A stretch of DNA of 64,000 bases from Micrococcus endophyticus. GTDB taxonomy: Bacteria; Actinomycetota; Actinomycetes; Actinomycetales; Micrococcaceae. The DNA lies in the NCBI RefSeq assembly GCF_014205115.1, contig NZ_JACHMW010000001.1:930001-994000 (forward strand), in the 5' to 3' direction. Below, piece by piece: positions 35,418 through 45,085 of the stretch. A model generated the notes under the pieces. The model was not told the DNA's origin and did not search any database. It saw nothing but the letters and a program-made list of their open reading frames with translations. Every line of letters begins with the position of its first letter. Position 1 is the first letter of the stretch. A program made the translations under genes and the position numbers.

Positions 35418-36758
35418 TCAGGCCTCGTCGCCGCCGCGCACCATGCCGGCGGCGAGCGTGGCCCCGTCCTGGGGGTCGATCACAAGGAACGCCCCGGTGC
35501 GCCGATGCACGGCGTAGGGCTCCACGGGCAGCGGCGCGGCCAGGTGCAGGCGCACCTGTCCGATGTCGTTGAGCCCGAGGGTCTCGGCCGGGTCGAGCCG
35601 CAGGGTGTCCAGGTCGAGCCGGCCGGCCACCTCCTGGACGAGCGCCCGGACGACGGCGGTTCCGTGCTTGACGAGGACCTGCTGCCCGACGCGCAGCGGC
35701 GCGGCGGAGAGCCAGCACAGCGCGGCGGCCACCTCCGCGGTGGGACGCGGGGCGGTGTCCGCGGCGGCGATCGTGTCCCCGCGGGCCACGTCCACCTCGT
35801 CGGCCAGGCGCAGGACCACCGACTGCGGGGAGGAGGCCTCCTCGAGGGACTCGCCGGCGGCGTCGACGCCCACCACGGTGGTGGTGCGCGCCGGCTGCCC
35901 CGGGGTGAGGACGGCGACGGCGTCCCCGGGCCGGACGGTGCCCGCCACGACCTGCCCGGCGTAGCCGCGGTAGTCGCGGAAGACCTCGGGGTCGAGGCCG
36001 GGGGCCAGGGCGCCCTGGGGGCGCAGCACGAGCTGCACCGGGAAGCGGAAGGAGGCCGCGGCGTCGTCCTCGGCGTCCGCCCCGGGCAGGGACTCGAGCA
36101 GCTCCATGAGCGTGGGGCCGGTGTACCAGGCCGTCCGCTCGGAGCGGGTGACCACGTTGTCGCCCTGGAGGGCGGACACCGGGACGCTCACCGCGTCGGA
36201 GAGGCCAAGCTCCCGGGCCACGCGCCGGACGTCGTCGGCGATCGCGGTGAAGACCTCCTCGGAGTAGTCCACGAGATCGATCTTGTTGACGGCGACGATC
36301 ACGTGCGGCACCCGCAGCAGGGCCACCACGCTGAGGTGGCGCCGGGTCTGCTCCACCACGCCACTGCGGGCGTCCACGAGCAGCACGACCGCGTCGGCCG
36401 TCGAGGCGCCCGTGACGGTGTTGCGGGTGTACTGCACGTGCCCGGGGCAGTCGGCCAGCACGAAGGTGCGCCGGTCCGTGGCGAAGTAGCGGTATGCGAC
36501 GTCGATCGTGATCCCCTGCTCCCGCTCGGCGCGCAGGCCGTCGGTCAGCAGCGCCAGGTCCAGCCCGCCCTCGGCGCCGCCGAAGCCGCGCTCGGCGGAG
36601 GTGCGGGCCACGGCCTCGAGCTGGTCGGCCAGGACGGCCTTGGAGTCGTGCAGGAGGCGGCCCACGAGGGTGGACTTCCCGTCGTCGACCGAGCCGGCCG
36701 TGGCCAGGCGGAACAGGGTCCCGGCAGGGGCGTGCCGGTCCAGCAGTGCGGTGCTCAT
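35418..36758 (-). CDS. cysN: Sulfate adenylyltransferase, GTPase subunit
   Basis: Encodes 446 residues of an EF-Tu-like GTPase. With CysD it forms APS from sulfate and ATP, driven by GTP hydrolysis. Motifs: GSVDDGKSTLVGRLL (G1), EREQGITIDVAYRYF (G2), DCPGHVQYTRN (G3), NKIDLVD (G4). No APS-kinase (CysC) domain is fused, in keeping with direct use of APS by the CysH here. Start ATG shares one base with the cysD stop (TGATG). Confidence 0.96.
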   Translation of the reverse strand: MSTALLDRHAPAGTLFRLATAGSVDDGKSTLVGRLLHDSKAVLADQLEAVARTSAERGFGGAEGGLDLALLTDGLRAEREQGITIDVAYRYFATDRRTFVLADCPGHVQYTRNTVTGASTADAVVLLVDARSGVVEQTRRHLSVVALLRVPHVIVAVNKIDLVDYSEEVFTAIADDVRRVARELGLSDAVSVPVSALQGDNVVTRSERTAWYTGPTLMELLESLPGADAEDDAAASFRFPVQLVLRPQGALAPGLDPEVFRDYRGYAGQVVAGTVRPGDAVAVLTPGQPARTTTVVGVDAAGESLEEASSPQSVVLRLADEVDVARGDTIAAADTAPRPTAEVAAALCWLSAAPLRVGQQVLVKHGTAVVRALVQEVAGRLDLDTLRLDPAETLGLNDIGQVRLHLAAPLPVEPYAVHRRTGAFLVIDPQDGATLAAGMVRGGDEA

Positions 36759-37693
36759 CAGAAGTACCCGTCCTTCTTGCGATCTTCCATGGCCGCCTCG
36801 GAGATGCGGTCGTCGGCGCGGGTGGCCCCGCGTTCGGTCAGGGTGGAGGCGGCGACCTCGAGCACGACGTCCTCGACGGTGGCGGCCTCCGAGAGGACGG
36901 CGCCGGTGCAGGACATGTCACCCACCGTGCGGTAGCGCACCGTCCGCGTGGTGACCTCCTCCCCCTCGGCCGGCCGGGAGTGCTCCCCCACGGCGCGCCA
37001 CATGCCGTCGCGGCGGAAGACCTCCCGCTCGTGCGCGTAGTAGATGGGGGGCAGCTCGATGCCCTCGCGGGCGATGTACCGCCACACGTCCAGCTCGGTC
37101 CAGTTGCTGATGGGGAACGCGCGGACGTGCTGGCCGGGGGTGTGACGGCCGTTGTAGAGGTTCCACAGCTCGGGGCGCTGGTTGCGTGGGTCCCACTGCC
37201 CGAACGCGTCCCGCAGGCTGATGATCCGCTCCTTGGCCCGCGCCTTGTCCTCGTCACGGCGGCCTCCCCCGAAGACGGCGTCGAACCGGTTGGTCCGGAT
37301 CGTGTCCAGCAGGGGGGTGGTCTGCAGGGTGTTGCGGGTGCCGTCGGCGCGCTCACGCAGCTCACCGCGGTCGATGTACTCCTGCACGGATCCCACCACG
37401 AGCCGCAGGCCGAGCCGCTCCACCGTGCGGTCGCGGAACTCGAGGACCTCGGGGAAGTTGTGGCCGGTGTCCACGTGGACCACCGGGAAGGGGATCCTCC
37501 CCGGCCAGAAGGCCTTCGCGGCCAGGTGGAGCATCACCACGGAGTCCTTGCCGCCCGAGAAGAGCATGGCGGGGCGCTCGAACTCGGCCACCACCTCGCG
37601 GATGATGTGGATCGCCTCGGCCTCCAGTGCGTCCAGGACGTCGGGCCCGGCGGGGCTCGCGGTCCCCGGGTCGGGGGCATGGGTCAGGGTCAT
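36758..37693 (-). CDS. cysD: Sulfate adenylyltransferase, small subunit
   Basis: Encodes 311 residues of an ATP-pyrophosphatase-type enzyme with the PP-loop MLFSGGKDSVVMLHL (about 43-57), VHVDTGHNFPEV, FGGGRRDEDKARAKER and PISNWTELDVWRYI; ends in DRKKDGYF as most CysD do. It is the catalytic subunit making APS. ATG at 37693 follows AAGGAG; 32 bp separates it from cysH. Confidence 0.97.
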   Translation of the reverse strand: MTLTHAPDPGTASPAGPDVLDALEAEAIHIIREVVAEFERPAMLFSGGKDSVVMLHLAAKAFWPGRIPFPVVHVDTGHNFPEVLEFRDRTVERLGLRLVVGSVQEYIDRGELRERADGTRNTLQTTPLLDTIRTNRFDAVFGGGRRDEDKARAKERIISLRDAFGQWDPRNQRPELWNLYNGRHTPGQHVRAFPISNWTELDVWRYIAREGIELPPIYYAHEREVFRRDGMWRAVGEHSRPAEGEEVTTRTVRYRTVGDMSCTGAVLSEAATVEDVVLEVAASTLTERGATRADDRISEAAMEDRKKDGYF

Positions 37694-37725
37694 CGTGTCT
37701 CCTTGGTCTGTCTCGGGTGCGGCGC

Positions 37726-38451
37726 TCAGACGTGGATGCCGCACTCGGTCTTCGCGGTCCCGGTCCAGCGCCCGGCTCGGGGGTCCTCCCCGGGGGCGAC
37801 GGGGCGGGTGCAGGGGCGGCAGCCGATCGAGGGGTAGCCGTTCTGCAGGAGCAGGTTCACGGGCACGTCGTGGTCCGTGGCGTAGCCGACCAGGTCGTCG
37901 AAGCTCCACGGGGCGACGGGGTTGACCTTGACCATGCCGTGGGCCTCGTCCCAGCCCACCAGCGGGGTGTTCGTGCGCGTCGGCGCCTCGTCCCGGCGGA
38001 CGCCGGTGAACCACAGGTCGTATCCGGCCAGCGCGCGGTTGAGGGGCTCGACCTTGCGCATCGCGCAGCACAGCCCAGGGTCACGGGCGAACAGGTCCTT
38101 GCCGTGGCGCTCGTCCTGCTCGGCCACGGTCAGCTCCGGGAGCACGTCCACCACGGTGACGTCGAGGCGGCGGGCCACCTCGTCGCGCGTCGCGAGGGTC
38201 TCGGTGAAGTGATAGCCGGTCTCCAGGAAGAGGACGTCCACGCCGGGCATCCGCTGCGCCACCAGGTGCGGCAGGACGGCGTCGGCCATGGAGCAGGCCA
38301 CGGCGGCCCGGCGGAGGTCCACATGGCGGGCGGCCCAGTCGACCACCGCCGCGGCGGGGGCGTCCCAGCCGAGCTCGGCGGCGCCGGACTCGGCGAGCGC
38401 CTGCAGGCGCTCGAGCTCCTCAGTCGGACGGGTGGGGGGAACGGTGCTCAT
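37726..38451 (-). CDS. cysH: Adenylylsulfate (APS) reductase, iron-sulfur type
   Basis: Encodes 241 residues. It reduces activated sulfate to sulfite. The paired cysteines (LCCAMRKVEPL, near residue 127) and CRPCTRP (near 210-213) bind a 4Fe-4S cluster, and the C-terminal ECGIH holds the catalytic Cys. The cluster-type enzyme uses APS directly, and no APS kinase is encoded here, so the APS route is likely. The start overlaps the sir stop (ATGA); the upstream in-frame start at 38484 would lie inside sir. Confidence 0.95.
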   Translation of the reverse strand: MSTVPPTRPTEELERLQALAESGAAELGWDAPAAAVVDWAARHVDLRRAAVACSMADAVLPHLVAQRMPGVDVLFLETGYHFTETLATRDEVARRLDVTVVDVLPELTVAEQDERHGKDLFARDPGLCCAMRKVEPLNRALAGYDLWFTGVRRDEAPTRTNTPLVGWDEAHGMVKVNPVAPWSFDDLVGYATDHDVPVNLLLQNGYPSIGCRPCTRPVAPGEDPRAGRWTGTAKTECGIHV

Positions 38452-40163
38452 CGGAGGGCCTCCTCGTCGACTCGGTGCGCCCACCGGGCGAAGGTCTCGC
38501 CCGGCTCACGCTGCTCGTCGTACCGGCGGACGAGGCGCTCGACGTAGTCGACCAGCCCGTCCGCGCGGACCTTCAGGCCGCGGACGCTGCGTCCGAGGCC
38601 GGCCTCGGCGCGGTCCACGGAGGCCAGCCCGCCGCCCAGGTGGACCTGGAAGCCGGGCGTCTGGCCGCCGTCGCCGTCCGGCAGCAGCTGGCCCTTCAGA
38701 CCGATGTCCGCGGTCTGGATGCGGGCGCAGGAGTTGGGGCAGCCGTTCACATGCAGGCTCAGCCGCTCGGGGAGGCGGTCGGCGAGGTCGGCCAGGCGCT
38801 CCTCGAGCTGGGCGATCGCGGCGGTGGCGGTGTCCTTCGTGTCCACGATGGCGAGCTTGCAGAACTCCAGGCCCGTGCAGGCGATGGTGGAGCGGCGGAA
38901 CACGGACGGCTCCGGGTCCAGCCCCAGCTCCTTCAAGCCGGCCACGACGGCGTCCACCCGGTCCCGCTCCACGTCCAGCACCACGATCTTCTGGTGCGGG
39001 GTGGTGCGCAGCCGGGTGGAGCCGTGGGCCTCGAGCAGGTCCGCGAGGGCGGTGAGGGTGGTGCCGCTGGAGCGGCCGACGACGGGGGCGGCACCGATGT
39101 AGAAGCGGCCGTCCTTCTGCTCGTGGACCCCCACGTGGTCGCCGGGGCGGGTGGGCGGGGCCGGGGCGGGGCCGTCGGGCAGGGCGTAGCCGAGGTACTC
39201 CTCCTCCAGCACGGTGCGGAACCTCTCCGGCCCCCAGTCCTCGAGCAGGTACTTCATGCGGGCCTTGTTGCGCAGGCGCCGGTAGCCGTAGTCGCGGAAG
39301 ATGCTCACGACGGCGTGCCACACCTCAGGGGCGCGCTCGGCCGAGACGAACGCGCCGATCCGGTCGGCCAGGCGGGCCTTCGTGGACAGGCCGCCGCCGA
39401 CCCACAGGTCGTAGCCGGGACCCAGCTCGGGGTGCACCACGCCGATCAGGGAGATGTCGTTGATCTCGTGGACCACGTCCTGGGAGGGGTGTCCGGTGAT
39501 GGCGGTCTTGAACTTGCGGGGCAGGTTGGAGACCTCGAGATCGCCGATCCAGCGGTCCGCGATCTCCCGGATCACGGGCGTGGGGTCGATGATCTCGTCT
39601 GCGGCGATCCCGGCCACCGGTGAGCCGAGGATCACGCGCGGCACGTCGCCGCAGGCCTCGGTGGTGGACAGGCCCACGGACTCCAGGCGCCGCCAGATCT
39701 CAGGGACGTCCTCGACGCGGATCCAGTGCAGCTGGACGTTCTGCCGGTCGGTGATGTCCGCGGTGTCACGGCCGAAGTCGGTGGAGATCCCGCCGATCAC
39801 GCGCAGCTGCTCGGTGGTGAGGTCGCCGCCGTCGATGCGCACGCGCAGCATGAAGTAGCGGTCCTCGAGCTCGTGGGGCTCGAGGGTGGCGGTCTTGCCG
39901 CCGTCGATCCCCTGCTTCCGCTGGGTGTACAGGCCCCACCAGCGGAAGCGGCCGTGCAGGTCGTCCGAGGGGATCGAGTCGAAGCCCTCCCGGGCGTAGA
40001 CCTGCTCGATGCGCTCGCGGACGTTCAGGCCGTTGTCCTGCTGCTTGAACTCCTCGTTGTGGTTCAGGGGGGCGGTCCCGTCCACCTTCCACTGGCCGTG
40101 CGGCTTGGCGGAGGGACGGCGCGGGGTGCGCGCCGGCCTCGACGTCTCGTTCACCTGGGTCAT
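38448..40163 (-). CDS. sir: Sulfite reductase (ferredoxin-type, siroheme 4Fe-4S)
   Basis: Encodes 571 residues, which reduces sulfite to sulfide by six electrons. The ferrodoxin-like repeats and siroheme site are visible (NVQLHWIRVEDVPEIW, GDVPRVILGSP), with cluster ligands in ACTGLEFCKLA and NGCPNSCAR. A ~45-residue N-terminal leader with basic residues precedes the core. ATG at 40163 is chosen because the -10 box TAGCGT lies 7 bases upstream. It is the first gene of the eight-gene sulfur operon. Confidence 0.96.
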   Translation of the reverse strand: MTQVNETSRPARTPRRPSAKPHGQWKVDGTAPLNHNEEFKQQDNGLNVRERIEQVYAREGFDSIPSDDLHGRFRWWGLYTQRKQGIDGGKTATLEPHELEDRYFMLRVRIDGGDLTTEQLRVIGGISTDFGRDTADITDRQNVQLHWIRVEDVPEIWRRLESVGLSTTEACGDVPRVILGSPVAGIAADEIIDPTPVIREIADRWIGDLEVSNLPRKFKTAITGHPSQDVVHEINDISLIGVVHPELGPGYDLWVGGGLSTKARLADRIGAFVSAERAPEVWHAVVSIFRDYGYRRLRNKARMKYLLEDWGPERFRTVLEEEYLGYALPDGPAPAPPTRPGDHVGVHEQKDGRFYIGAAPVVGRSSGTTLTALADLLEAHGSTRLRTTPHQKIVVLDVERDRVDAVVAGLKELGLDPEPSVFRRSTIACTGLEFCKLAIVDTKDTATAAIAQLEERLADLADRLPERLSLHVNGCPNSCARIQTADIGLKGQLLPDGDGGQTPGFQVHLGGGLASVDRAEAGLGRSVRGLKVRADGLVDYVERLVRRYDEQREPGETFARWAHRVDEEALR

Positions 40164-40170
40164 GGCCGCC

Positions 40171-40199
40171 ACGCTAGGAACCCGGCAGGCCGACCCCAA
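40171..40199 (-). promoter_or_regulatory. Promoter of the sulfate-reduction operon
   Basis: Minus strand: -35 TTGGGG (40199-40194), 17-bp spacer, -10 TAGCGT (40176-40171), then 7 bases to the ATG at 40163, so the sir transcript should be leaderless or nearly so. I see no clear operator; a CysB/CymR-type regulator is not encoded nearby. Confidence 0.65.
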
Positions 40200-40228
40200 G
40201 ATCGTCGACGCAGTTCGTCACGTTCCCG

Positions 40229-40261
40229 GGGCCGGGCCGCGGTCGGTGCCTGGCCCGGCCC
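40229..40261 (-). terminator. Terminator after the sirohydrochlorin chelatase gene
   Basis: A 10-bp stem (gggccgggcc / complement) with a ~13-base loop, just beyond the stop at 40280 and upstream of the sir promoter. Confidence 0.6.
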
Positions 40262-40279
40262 GGTCGTGTGACGAGCGGC

Positions 40280-41029
40280 TCAGCGGCCTCCGGCGGCTCC
40301 CCTCGGGGCCTCGGCGAGGGCGGACCGCAGCCGATCCAGGGCGATCCGCGCCACCAGCGGATGCGGCAGCAGGGGGTCGGTGACCGCGTCCGCGCCGCTC
40401 TCGCCGAGTCGGTCGTGGAAGTACCCGGGGGCCAACAGGTGGGCGGCCACCACGGCGCGACGGCCGGTGGCGCGCACCCGGGAGACGGCGTCGGGCACAG
40501 GGGGGGTGGCCGCCGCCCCGAACGCCGCGGTCACGGGCAGTCCCGTGGCCCGGGCCAGGGCCGCGGCCAGGGCGTGCACCTGGGCCTGACCGTCCGCGGC
40601 GCGGGTGCCGGCCGCCGCCAGGATGACCTCCGATGTCGCGGCCTCACCGGCCGGCACCGCCTGGGCCACCCGTTCGGCCAGAACGGTCACCAGGCGCGGC
40701 TCGACGTCGTCCCCGGCCCCGGCCAGCGGTGCGGCGGCGATCGTGTCGGGTCGGGCGGCCGCGGCGTGGTGGATGTCGTGGTGGACGTGATGGCCCAAGG
40801 ACAGCAGCAGCGGCACGATCACGGCTGGCTCCCCCGGGGGCAGGGCCGCCACGACCTCGTCGAGGGAGGGGCTCTGCACGTCCACGTAGGCCTCGTGGAC
40901 CTGGGCGCCCGGCCCCTCGGCGTCCAGGAGGGCCGCCAGGTCGGCACGGAGGCCGTCGATCACGACGCGGCCGGCCGCGTCGTGCGTGCCGTGGGCGCAG
41001 GCGATCACGTGCAGCACGGGCGCGCTCAT
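40280..41029 (-). CDS. Sirohydrochlorin chelatase (SirB/CbiX-like)
   Basis: Encodes 249 residues. CbiX/SirB enzymes insert iron or cobalt into sirohydrochlorin. Metal-site histidines are visible in VIACAHGTHD near the N-terminus and LLSLGHHVHHDI near residue 95, and AHLLAPGYFHDRL in the second half mirrors the first (two-domain form). Next to the siroheme-dependent sulfur operon, iron insertion for siroheme is the likely role. ATG at 41029. Confidence 0.85.
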   Translation of the reverse strand: MSAPVLHVIACAHGTHDAAGRVVIDGLRADLAALLDAEGPGAQVHEAYVDVQSPSLDEVVAALPPGEPAVIVPLLLSLGHHVHHDIHHAAAARPDTIAAAPLAGAGDDVEPRLVTVLAERVAQAVPAGEAATSEVILAAAGTRAADGQAQVHALAAALARATGLPVTAAFGAAATPPVPDAVSRVRATGRRAVVAAHLLAPGYFHDRLGESGADAVTDPLLPHPLVARIALDRLRSALAEAPRGAAGGR

Positions 41030-41072
41030 GCCGAGCCCACCGCGTCGGCCCACACGTTCTGCGGCCCGCCGC

Positions 41073-41861
41073 TCACCGGCGGATCACCTTGTGCTGGGCG
41101 GCCTGGGCGACCGGCCGTATCACGATCTGATCCAGGTTCACGTGGTGGGGCAGCTCGACGGCGTGGACGCACACCTCGGCGACGTCCTCGGCGGTGAGCG
41201 GCTTCTCGACGCCCGCGTACACGGCGTCCGCGGCGGACTGGTCGCCGCCGAGGCGCATGAGGGAGAACTCCTCGGTGTGCACCATCCCGGGCAGCACCTC
41301 GATCACGCGCACGTTGTGCTCGGCCTCCTCCAGGCGCAGCGCAGCGGTGAGGCCGTGCTGGCCCATCTTCGCCGCGTTGTAGCCGGCGCCGCCCTCGTAG
41401 GCGGTGACGGCCGCCGTCGAGGTCAGGTTGAGCACCGTGCCCTCGCCGTGGGCGCGCAGCCCGGGCAGGAACGCCTGGCACATGGCCAGGGTGCCGAGCA
41501 CGTTGGCGCGGTACATCCACTCCCAGTCCTCGCGGCTGCCGGCGCCCACGAAGTCCGTGCCGCGGGCGCCGCCGGCGATGTTCACGAGGGTGTCGATCCC
41601 GCCGTCCGTGTCCACACGGGCGACCAGCCCGGCGACGGCGGCCTCGTCCGTGACGTCGAGGGGCGCGGGGACGACCTCGCCCGGCACGGCCTCCTCGCGG
41701 GCCTGCGCGGCGAGGGCGTCGAGGCGCTCGGCACGTCGGCCGACGGCGTACACCCGCCAGCCGCGGCGGGCGAGCTCGAGGGCCGTGGCGCGGCCGATGC
41801 CGGTGGTCGCGCCGGTCACGACGGCGGCGCGGGGGCTCTGGTTCTCGGTGGTGTGGCTCAC
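41073..41861 (-). CDS. Short-chain dehydrogenase/reductase
   Basis: Encodes 262 residues of the classical SDR family: cofactor motif VVTGATTGIGRATALEL, NIAGG (variant of NNAG) and catalytic Ser/Tyr-Lys in LTSTAAV and YNAAKMG. The Tyr and Lys are in place, so it should be active; resembles the YdfG/serine-3-dehydrogenase branch, substrate unknown. GTG at 41861 is chosen because a -10-like TACCGT (41874-41869) lies 7 bases upstream, indicating a leaderless transcript diverging from valS. Confidence 0.88.
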   Translation of the reverse strand: MSHTTENQSPRAAVVTGATTGIGRATALELARRGWRVYAVGRRAERLDALAAQAREEAVPGEVVPAPLDVTDEAAVAGLVARVDTDGGIDTLVNIAGGARGTDFVGAGSREDWEWMYRANVLGTLAMCQAFLPGLRAHGEGTVLNLTSTAAVTAYEGGAGYNAAKMGQHGLTAALRLEEAEHNVRVIEVLPGMVHTEEFSLMRLGGDQSAADAVYAGVEKPLTAEDVAEVCVHAVELPHHVNLDQIVIRPVAQAAQHKVIRR

Positions 41862-41901
41862 GTCCACGACGGTAGCCCACGGAACGGGTCGGCCCGCATG
41901 G

Positions 41902-41907
41902 GATGAT
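41902..41907 (+). promoter_or_regulatory. Possible -10 box of valS (leaderless)
   Basis: GATGAT ends 7 bases before the ATG at 41915. It supports that start over the ATGs at 41903 and 41906, which would lie inside the box. Confidence 0.35.
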
Positions 41908-41914
41908 GACGGGC

Positions 41915-44587
41915 ATGGCTGAGAACACGCAGGGCACAGACACGCCCATCGACGCATCGACCGCTTCCACCCCCGCCGCCGGCGCCGTGGCCGTGCCGGA
42001 CAAGCCGGGCCTCGAGGGCCTGGAGGAGAAGCTCACCGCCCGCTGGGCGCAGGAGGGCACCTACGCCTTCGACCCGCGCACCACGCGCGAGCAGGTGTAC
42101 TCCATCGACACTCCCCCGCCCACCGCCTCCGGCTCGCTCCACGTGGGCCACGTGTTCTCCTACACGCAGACGGACGTGCTGGCCCGCTACCAGCGCATGA
42201 CCGGCAAGAACGTGTTCTACCCGATGGGCTGGGACGACAACGGCCTGCCCACCGAGCGCCGAGTGCAGAACTACTACGGCGTCCGCTGCGACCCCACGAA
42301 GCCGTACATCGAGGGCTACACCCCGCCGGCGCAGCCCGCGAAGAACCAGCGCGACTGGGACGTGGTCTCCCGCAAGAACTTCATCGAGCTCTGCGAGGAG
42401 CTCGCCGTGGAGGACGAGAAGGTCTTCGAGGACCTCTTCACCCGCCTGGGCCTGTCCGTGGACTGGTCGATGACCTACCGGACCATCGACGACGTCTCCC
42501 GCGCCGTCTCCCAGCGCGCCTTCCTGCGCAACGTCGCCGCGGGCGACGCCTACCTCTCCGAGGCCCCGACGATGTGGGACGTCACCTTCCGCACAGCCGT
42601 CGCCCAGGCCGAGCTCGAGGACCGCGAGGTCCCCGGCGCCTACCACCGCTACCCGTTCACCGCGGCGGACGGCACCCAGGTGTTCATCGAGACCACCCGC
42701 CCCGAGCTGCTCGCCTCCTGCTCCGCCCTCGTGGCCCACCCGGAGGACGAGCGCTACCAGCCGCTCTTCGGCACCATGGTGCGCTCGCCGCTGTTCGACG
42801 TCGAGGTGGAGGTCAAGGCCCACGAGCTGGCCAAGCCGGACAAGGGCTCGGGCATCGCCATGGTCTGCACCTTCGGCGACCTCACCGACGTCACCTGGTG
42901 GCGCGAGCTGCAGCTGCCCACCCGCACCCTCATCGGCCGCGACGGCCGCTTCGCCGCCGAGACCCCCGAGTGGATCTCCTCCGAGGCCGGCCGCGCGTTC
43001 TACGCCGAGTCGATCGCCGGCAAGACCGTGTTCTCCGCGAAGGAGGCCGTGGTCACGGCGCTCACCGAGGCGGGCCTGATGGACGGCGAGCCCAAGAAGG
43101 TCCAGCACGCCGTGAACTTCTACGAGAAGGGCGACAAGCCCCTCGAGATCGTCACCTCCCGCCAGTGGTACATCCGCAACGGCGGCCGCGACGCCGACCG
43201 CCGCGAGCAGCTCATCGCCCGCGGCCGCGAGCTGGACTGGCACCCCGAGCACATGCGCCACCGCTACGAGAACTGGGTGGAGGGCCTCAACGGCGACTGG
43301 CTGGTCTCCCGTCAGCGCTTCTTCGGCGTGCCGATCCCCGTCTGGTACCGCCTCGATGCCGAGGGCGAGCCCGTCTACGACGAGCCGATCGTCCCCGAGG
43401 ACGCCGCCCTGCCCGTAGACCCGGTGGCCGAGACCGCCCCGGGCTTCACCGAGGACCAGCGCGATCAGCCCGGCGGCTTCACCGGCGACCCGGACGTCCT
43501 GGACACCTGGGCGACGTCGTCGCTCACCCCGCAGATCGTGGGCCGCTGGTCCCGGGACGAGGAGTTCTTCGCGAACGTCTTCCCGTTCGACCTGCGCCCG
43601 CAGGGCCACGACATCATCCGCACCTGGCTGTTCTCCACCGTGGTCCGCGCCGACGCCCTGAACGGCTCCGTGCCGTGGACGGACACGGCGCTCTCCGGCT
43701 GGATCCTGGACCCGGACCGCAAGAAGATGTCCAAGTCCAAGGGCAACGTGGTGGTCCCCACGGACATCCTGGAGGAGTTCGGCTCCGACGCCGTCCGCTA
43801 CTGGGCGTCCTCCGCCCGCCTCGGCGCGGACACCGCCTACGAGGTGGCGCAGATGAAGATCGGCCGCCGCCTGGCCATCAAGCTGCTCAATGCCGCTAAG
43901 TTCGTGCTCAACCTCGGCGCCACCCGGGACGCCGTGGTCCGCACCCCCGAGGATGCCGCGCGCGTGACCAACGCCCTGGACGCCTCCCTGCTGGCCCGGC
44001 TGGCCACCACGGTGGAGCAGGCCACCGCCGCGTTCGACGCCTACGACTACGCGCGGGCGCTGAACGTGACCGAGTCGTTCTTCTGGCAGTTCACGGACGA
44101 CTACGTGGAGCTCATCAAGGACCGCGCCTACGGCGGCCACGGCGAGGCCGAGCAGGCCTCCGTGGTGGCCGCCCTGGCCACCACCCTCGACTCGCTGCTG
44201 CGGCTGCTGGCCCCGTTCCAGCCCTTCGCCACGGAGGAGGTGTGGAGCTGGTGGCGCACCGGCTCCGTGCACCGCGCGCTGTGGCCGGGCCTGGAGTCCG
44301 AGGCCGCCGGCCTGCGCGCCGCCGCCGAGGGCGGGGACCCGCAGGTGCTGGCCGTCGTCGCGCAGGTGCTGGGCCGGGTCCGCAAGGCCAAGTCCGAGGC
44401 CAAGGTCAAGCAGCGCACGCAGGTGCGCACCGCCACCGTCCGCGCCGCCGCGGCGCAGCTCGACGCGCTGCGCGGCGGCCTGGCGGACCTCAAGGGCGCC
44501 GGCAACGTCGCGGACGTGACGCTGACCGAGGCCGACGGCGAGCTCGAGGTCACGGACATCGAGCTGGCCCCCGCCGAGGAGGCCTGA
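41915..44587 (+). CDS. valS: Valyl-tRNA synthetase
   Basis: Encodes 890 residues, a class I synthetase. HIGH motif as SLHVGHVFSYTQ (near residue 76) and KMSKSKGNVV (near 604); editing domain between; anticodon-binding domain and a C-terminal Ala/Lys-rich coiled coil end the protein. The actinobacterial form with the extra insertion after residue 100 (DDNGLPTERRVQNYYGVRCD) is seen. The start at 41915 is preferred; 41903 adds four residues. No T-box precedes it, unlike ileS. Confidence 0.96.
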   Translation: MAENTQGTDTPIDASTASTPAAGAVAVPDKPGLEGLEEKLTARWAQEGTYAFDPRTTREQVYSIDTPPPTASGSLHVGHVFSYTQTDVLARYQRMTGKNVFYPMGWDDNGLPTERRVQNYYGVRCDPTKPYIEGYTPPAQPAKNQRDWDVVSRKNFIELCEELAVEDEKVFEDLFTRLGLSVDWSMTYRTIDDVSRAVSQRAFLRNVAAGDAYLSEAPTMWDVTFRTAVAQAELEDREVPGAYHRYPFTAADGTQVFIETTRPELLASCSALVAHPEDERYQPLFGTMVRSPLFDVEVEVKAHELAKPDKGSGIAMVCTFGDLTDVTWWRELQLPTRTLIGRDGRFAAETPEWISSEAGRAFYAESIAGKTVFSAKEAVVTALTEAGLMDGEPKKVQHAVNFYEKGDKPLEIVTSRQWYIRNGGRDADRREQLIARGRELDWHPEHMRHRYENWVEGLNGDWLVSRQRFFGVPIPVWYRLDAEGEPVYDEPIVPEDAALPVDPVAETAPGFTEDQRDQPGGFTGDPDVLDTWATSSLTPQIVGRWSRDEEFFANVFPFDLRPQGHDIIRTWLFSTVVRADALNGSVPWTDTALSGWILDPDRKKMSKSKGNVVVPTDILEEFGSDAVRYWASSARLGADTAYEVAQMKIGRRLAIKLLNAAKFVLNLGATRDAVVRTPEDAARVTNALDASLLARLATTVEQATAAFDAYDYARALNVTESFFWQFTDDYVELIKDRAYGGHGEAEQASVVAALATTLDSLLRLLAPFQPFATEEVWSWWRTGSVHRALWPGLESEAAGLRAAAEGGDPQVLAVVAQVLGRVRKAKSEAKVKQRTQVRTATVRAAAAQLDALRGGLADLKGAGNVADVTLTEADGELEVTDIELAPAEEA

Positions 44588-44589
44588 GC

Positions 44590-44988
44590 GTGCGGCGCGC
44601 GTCGGCTCCCCGGACCGACACGGCCGGGGCCACGGGGACCGGTGCACGCCGCATGGCCGCGGCGCTGGCCGGGATGGGCGTGCTGCACTTCGCCCGTCCG
44701 AAGCCCTTCGACGGGCTCATCCCGCCGGCGCTGCCCGGCCCCGCCCGCGCCTGGACAGTGGGGTCCGGGGTGGCCGAGCTGGCCGTCGCCGGCATGCTGG
44801 CGGCGCCCCGAACCCGCCGGGCCGGCGGCCGCGCGGCCCAGGCGCTGTTCCTGGGCGTGTGGCCGGGCAACGCGTGGATGGCCTGGCGCTGGCGTGGCCG
44901 CTCCTGGCCGTGGCGCGCCCTCGCGCTCGGCCGGCTCCCCCTGCAGGTGCCGATGATCCGCGCCGCTGGTCGCATCGCGCGGGGCTGA
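44590..44988 (+). CDS. DoxX-like small membrane protein
   Basis: Encodes 132 residues from a GTG two bases after the valS stop. The pattern MGVLHFARPKPFDGLIPPALPG, then SGVAELAVAGMLAAPRTRR and a further helix, fits the DoxX-like family (three to four membrane helices). Function unknown; co-transcribed with valS by spacing. No ribosome binding site is separate from the valS end, so translation is likely coupled. Confidence 0.75.
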   Translation: MRRASAPRTDTAGATGTGARRMAAALAGMGVLHFARPKPFDGLIPPALPGPARAWTVGSGVAELAVAGMLAAPRTRRAGGRAAQALFLGVWPGNAWMAWRWRGRSWPWRALALGRLPLQVPMIRAAGRIARG

Positions 44989-45085
44989 GGAGCAGACGTT
45001 CCGCTGACTCCGTGGACGGCAGGTGTGGCCACCTTCAACCGACGGTGCTTGTATGACACGCATCACCGAGGGGAAGGAAAGCACC